Assembly (NCBI GenBank): GCA_947247005.1
Contig: OX365946.1
Location: forward strand, 48,138,734 to 48,202,733
Direction of reading: 5' to 3'
Source of the DNA: Spisula solida
Taxonomy: Eukaryota > Mollusca > Bivalvia > Venerida > Mactridae
Length of the DNA stretch: 64,000 nt
Part shown: positions 59,503-64,000 of the stretch, one piece after another
Numbering within the stretch: position 1 is the stretch's first letter
Layout of the letters: every line of letters starts with the position of its first letter
Notes under the pieces: model-generated
Told to the model about the DNA's origin: nothing
The model's database searches: none
Seen by the model: only the letters and a program-made list of their open reading frames with translations
Translations under genes and position numbers: made by a program

Positions 59503-60670
59503 GTAAGTTATTTAAATATTTTTTATTCACAAAGTAGAAAACGTATGCGTAGTTGTATTGTTTAGGTTAGCATTGAGCTTGTTTACCCACCAGAGCTGGC
59601 ATTTACATAGCATCTTGGGAGAAAACTGAAATCTTTTGGCTTAACTTAAAAGCTGAGCATATTTTCAACAAACTAAAGGGTTAGACAACGTTTTCTCGTT
59701 GATTATTATAGCGAGCATTACATGACGCTTTAAAATAATGCAAACAACTAATAACCTTGATTGTCGTGTTATGTTGAGCCAACATATGTATCTAAGAATG
59801 CTTGATGTTTTTTTAGAAACAGTTGTCTTCTAAGATGCATCGTGAATACCAGCCCTGGTGTTACAACTGACACGTTTTGACAGAATGATTTTACTTATTT
59901 CTTGTTTTTCAATTCTTGACTGTACATTTGTTTACTAGTATGTGTCTTTGGAAAAGCAATGTTTTGTTAAGCCATTAATAATGCGCGTAAGTAGTGAGAT
60001 AATAATAATTATTCTCGGAACATGCGGGTTATTTTTGTCGTCTTAATGTATGGACTAACATAATTTAACTGAATCTCCGTGGATAATGTCCGTGCTTGTT
60101 CGTCGAACCCTCGGGAGTCCGTTGCTAACCAAACGCTATCGCGGATAGCAGACTGTTTTCCGAAGCGGTCCGTTGCATAGGAAAATGCTCGCCACGCAAA
60201 GTGCTGGGACACTGTATGCTATCGGCGAGTACTGCTCGTTGGAAGCGTGTTGTTGCATAGACGTAGAAAACCGCTACCAAAAGCGCCTTAGTTATGCAAT
60301 GGGCACTGGTAATGTTATTTTAAAACGTTTAAACTACAACAGCAAATACGCGCGAACGTAGTTTTATTTTATTTCTGTACACAACCGACCGATAATAATG
60401 TCTTTCACAACACGCATGTCGCGAACATGGTCCAAAACATGTCAGTTAATAATGAATATCAGTGTTTCACTCGCATACCAGTTTGTCTTTTGCATTGCGA
60501 ATAATTTCACGTGTCAACTTGAAGAAGTAAACAATAATATCATGCATTTCAAAACCCGAACTTTGTTTCGGTTCCCAGTGTTCGGTGTATTCCCTGTAAG
60601 TCAGTAACCATTGTACTGAACAAAGTATATTGTCTAGTGTATTGTTGGTTGTTCCTAGCTTTGTTTTAAT
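59503..60670. other. Probable intron or intergenic sequence, no exon recognised
   Basis: AT-rich to 60000. 60050-60350 is somewhat more GC-rich, with frames holding several cysteines on the + strand but no clean acceptor or family pattern. Confidence 0.4.
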
Positions 60671-60674
60671 ATTA

Positions 60675-60957
60675 CACCTATCAATCTTTTCCCCCAGGGG
60701 GGGGGGGGGGGCATACACGGGACAGAAGGCTGTTCCCGATAGGTGGGAATTTGACAGACAAAATGGTGCCTAGTCCCGGGGAAATAGACTTTGGTCGAAA
60801 TTTTGAACCCGAGGGGTATGTAAAGCATCTCCCAGTGAGGGGATTTTGACAAATTGCCCTTGCTCTAGGTTGGGAATTTAGACTTTGAAAAAGTAAAAAT
60901 GTCAAATTCCCCTGGGTCAGCCCCCCCCCCCCCCCCGGGGGGAAACATTGATAGGTG
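60675..60957. mobile_element. 283-base MITE with poly-G/poly-C ends
   Basis: The left end 'cacctatcaatcttttcccc' plus a 15-base G run (60697-60711) is mirrored by a 16-base C run (60921-60936) plus 'ggggggaaacattgataggtg'. The interior contains 'tcccggggaaatagactttg'. It is non-coding, and both ends could form G-quadruplexes. Confidence 0.85.
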
Positions 60958-61345
60958 CATATACTTAGCATCAAAAGTTAAGCAACAAAATTGAAAATCC
61001 TTAATTATTGAATTGTTGGGTTGAAATAACTTTTTGCTACCACGTATCCATGAGAGTATCGTTAGCGTTTATTTTTAAACTATTGTCGTCCATTTTCGTC
61101 ACGCGGTCGAAAAATGTGTATCGTCTATTCATGCACGTGCAAATCGGGTATTCAATTTTCCTCTTAATTTTCACTTAACACGTTCTTCAAACATGTCTGT
61201 GATAAAAGTACACACTTATTTGTTTAATTAAGCACGACATTTACGCTTACAAAGATGACTAAATGTGGTAATGATAAACATAGTCGTGTATATGAGATGC
61301 TGAAGGCTGGCGTTTCACTAAGGCTGCTTTCTGTCGTGTTAAACT
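60958..61345 (+). mobile_element. 5' part of a Tc1-type element with transposase N-terminus
   Basis: 'atacttagcatcaaaagtta' 'agcaacaaaattgaaaatcc' is the terminus. The + strand from 61253 then reads MTKCGNDKHSRVYEMLKAGV SLRLLSVV, like the first helices of Tc1 transposases, and similarity stops. It is the uninterrupted equivalent of 7100-7175 plus 8660-8990. It directly abuts the poly-G MITE. Confidence 0.6.
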
Positions 61346-62010
61346 ATCATGTCTTGATCATTACAAGACATTCGTATTAGCTCAAATACATGACATACAA
61401 CGTGATGACAGGTCAAGGGTCAATACAGCTGATATACCATTATGTTGACTTTCGTTTGTCAGAAAAAGTTAGTCCGGGTGGAACTCGAAATCCATGTGGT
61501 CAAATCAAAAGACCACTTAATTTGAACACAATAATGACCATTACGCCGCATGTTGTACTATTGTTTCATACATTATCTGCATTGTAGGGGCATAAATGAA
61601 AATACGGACGCTACAGCCTGTGGAGTGAACCCTGCTAATTCCTTCCCTTAAACATCTAGATATTCATGGCTACCACGATAGAACCGCATACACACGGACG
61701 GACACTGTATATAACGAAAAACCTGATGTTATTAATCGTAGACAGTTTATACAGATGAACTCTTATGTCTTCAACTATAGATAATTGTTTGATTAAAACC
61801 GCCTTTCTCTGCTGTACTACATGAATAATTATATACTTCACTTTTACTTCACTTATTTTCTCACAATAGAATATGGAAAATATCTGTGCATAATTGTAAG
61901 ATTAAATCGCCTTTCTATATAGCACTATATTCACCTCCCTGTTTTCTCACAATAAAAAATCTGTGCATCAACTAGTGTGTTGCGTGTGATTTAGTCGTGT
62001 AATCTTCTAA
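61346..62010. other. No recognisable gene
   Basis: A 65-codon frame at 61390-61587 has no family motif. At 61860-61960 'gattaaaaccgcctttctct' and 'gattaaatcgcctttctata' form a weak direct repeat. Confidence 0.4.
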
Positions 62011-62148
62011 TAGCATGTATACTCCTACCTTTCATGTCCAGCATCCATTGCGATCATAGCATGTATACTCCTACCATTCATGTCCAGCATCCATTCCGAT
62101 CATAGCATGTATACTCCTACCTTTCATGTCCAGCATCCATTCCGATCA
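62011..62148. repeat. Three copies of a 46-base tandem unit
   Basis: Units at 62011, 62057 and 62103, each 'tagcatgtatactcctacct' 'ttcatgtccagcatccattc' 'cgatca', differ by one or two bases. It is a young minisatellite. Confidence 0.95.
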
Positions 62149-62372
62149 TCATTGCTTGTCATTTAGTGTACACAGTTGTCTTCTAGCATACCTATAGAGA
62201 AGTTTACTCTAGCAAACTGTTCTAATACAGAACAGGTTACATGTCGCCCATTTAGTTTTTTATTTCTGATATTATTTGAAAACATGTGGGGGTTGTGGCT
62301 GGGGAAGATAATTCAGCACATGGTACCCAAACCACGGCGCATGCTGGAGTCGAAGTTTCCATGGACTCGCAT

Positions 62373-62586
62373 TATAGTGCGGATAATTTGACTTGGTCCT
62401 CGACCTCCTATAAGCACAACTTAACACCTGATATAGTGTATTATATTTATAAAACTCCGGATGTATGTTTTCATAAGCGGAGAGTACCACGAAGACGTTG
62501 GATACGGATGTAATACAAAGAAAAATCTTAAGGACCGATAGTGCTAGATTCACTCGCAGAAATTGATACATTCAGCGCAACACCTT
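62373..62586 (+). mobile_element. MITE copy, 'gtgcggataatttgac' family, 3' truncated
   Basis: 'tatagtgcggataatttgac', 'gtatgttttcataagcggag' and 'taccacgaagacg' follow the order of the 30796-31055 copy. It lacks the right TIR, because the next MITE begins where it should continue. Confidence 0.75.
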
Positions 62587-62872
62587 GATATATCGCTGGC
62601 TTAAAATGAGAAGGACGTGAATGCTACTTACGAACGTAAACGACTGATGCATATTCAAATTCTGCATAACGAGGCACTTCATGTGAGCCTATTTTCATAA
62701 AAATCGGAACTTGTCATGTTGATCAAACCGGAGTTTACAAAGCTTGGTTTTTCCGTTAGGTTACAAAGCTTGGTTTTTCCGGTAGAGTAGTTTCGTGACA
62801 GTTTTTTGTTTAATTCTCAAAATATCGATTTAGTACTTGCAACCTTCCCAATATAAGCCAGCAATATATATT
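62587..62872 (+). mobile_element. MITE copy, TIR 'tatcgctggctta'
   Basis: 'atatcgctggcttaaaatga' at the left and 'aatataagccagcaatata' at the right, with 'aatcggaacttgtcatgttg' inside. It is a diverged copy of 12461-12719 containing a small tandem duplication ('acaaagcttggtttttccg' twice). Confidence 0.8.
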
Positions 62873-63041
62873 TAAGAAATAGTTCACATCACTGAGGGCC
62901 CTATTGCATTATATGGACTGGCTAGTCAGCCCAAGTTGTGTATATGGACCGAAGCGAAGCTGAGGTCCATATACACTACGCGGGCTGACTAGCCAGTCCA
63001 TATAATGCCATTGGGCCTGAAGTGATGTGAACTATTTCTTA
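62873..63041. repeat. Long palindrome with 'gaccgaagcgaagctgaggt' tip
   Basis: Arms of about 75 bases ('agaaatagttcacatcactg' at left, complement at 63020-63040; 'ggactggctagtcagcc' against 'ggctgactagccagtcc') close on 'gaccgaagcgaagctgaggt'. The arm 'ctggctagtcag' is itself palindromic. Confidence 0.85.
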
Positions 63042-64000
63042 TATTATACCGAACACTCAACTTAGATATTATAGGCCTACTTTTGTAACTAGATATAGAT
63101 TCTAATAAGAAAACATTACATACATTTGGGTTTAACTTGTTTATGACATTGTGCTAAAGAACTACACATCATTATAGGGAGGCCTTACATCTATTTTTGG
63201 TCTGTCTGCATATCCACCGAAATAACCCAGAAATGTGAAAAACCGGGTTAATTGCTATAATAAATCTATAGACAACTTAAGTTGTTTCAAGTATAAATCA
63301 CCATCCCTAGAATTTCGTCTTTTTGTTCATTTTAGTGCAAACTAATGCGTCTTTAGAGTTCATTCTGAACTTTGTATCATAAATCACATGAATTGGTCCA
63401 TGCAATTACTGTTGGCAGGGCATAAATCTAATTTAAACAAAAAACGCTACAAAAAGAAAAGTACGCGCAACGTCACGCTCTATGGTAGCGTCACATTATC
63501 CATGACGTCATGCAATAAACAAGACGTTAATTTCAGCAGCCGGTCCATATTTTTTGCCGGTCCATATTTTTTATAATATTGACCGGCTGCTGTATTCGGA
63601 ACATGTAACACAATAAGTCTATCGCTGGATATATTGACTGATTGGAATAACAAAGAAACAGTTGAATGAAATTAGGGTGAGGTATAATATATGCCATTAT
63701 CTCCTTACTGTACACAAGGCGCTGTGTATGGTGTGCATGAAAGGTCAGAAGATGTGTGTCGTATTGATTCCTATCACCAGAAGCCCTCACAACCACTGTT
63801 AAATGTGATGATTATAATGTTTTGTAAACTTTATAATATGAACTTCATCAACTGAAATTACATACTTAACATACATGTGCACTCGTAAAAAGTCATCAAA
63901 ACACAGTCTATAGTAATTATAAAAAATTATGTATAATGACGATGCTTATCTTCCACTACAAGATACTAGTAACTGATTTGGTTTCATGGAATACACTAAA
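63042..64000. other. No recognisable gene; small hairpin at 63534-63593
   Basis: 'cagcagccggtc' and 'gaccggctgctg' form a 12-base stem around a doubled 'ccggtccatattttt'. The rest of the stretch to the window end is AT-rich without recognisable exons. Confidence 0.5.

Noticed and set aside
60173..60361. Second exon of the 59448 secreted-protein gene (Kazal-like 'EYCSLEACC')
   Set aside because: Cysteine spacing does not fit a Kazal domain, and no acceptor with the right phase is visible.

Overview
The window looks like nuclear DNA from an invertebrate animal, most likely a bivalve mollusc. It is AT-rich, with spliced genes (GT-AG introns) spread thinly among transposon debris. The repeats are of kinds I associate with bivalve genomes: arrays built on 'ggtcatctggggtcaaaaac', the 'cctaccggttt...ggtagggga' repeat, the 'aagttatgctccggacaag' array, tRNA-derived SINEs and many TA-flanked inverted-repeat elements. 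The species cannot be named from sequence alone.

Layout. 1-22 kb is a graveyard of mobile elements: a Tc1-type transposase fragment, a decayed hAT transposase, a decayed YqaJ-type nuclease gene split by a transposon, nested inverted-repeat elements and long palindromes. 22.1-29.2 kb holds the one complete multi-exon gene, an eight-exon, 439-residue AAAP-family amino-acid transporter on the + strand. 32-38 kb holds two paralogous short, basic, six-cysteine secreted peptides on the - strand, each with a non-coding leader exon. 44.3-48.1 kb holds a Crypton-type tyrosine-recombinase element with an intact catalytic exon but frameshifts and stops around it. Palindromic hairpins lie at or near its ends, and a second, inverted pair of palindromes flanks its largest exon. 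52.5-59.5 kb holds a Kazal-type protease-inhibitor gene on the - strand (signal exon plus Kazal exon, 3' part not found) with decayed exon copies. Head-to-head with it lies a TATA-driven signal-peptide exon on the + strand whose downstream exons I could not identify. 60-64 kb is again repeats.

The genes form no single pathway. The secreted Cys-rich peptides and the Kazal cluster fit a region of small secreted defence or extracellular proteins expanding by local duplication. The most unusual structural signal is a set of seven long palindromes of unrelated arm sequence, all with a short tip built on CGAAGC/CGTAGC/GGCTTCGCC-like motifs. One of them sits at an end of the Crypton-type element, which suggests, but does not prove, that they are non-autonomous relatives or recombinase sites. 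Exon boundaries were read by eye and all homology calls are from pattern recognition, not database search.
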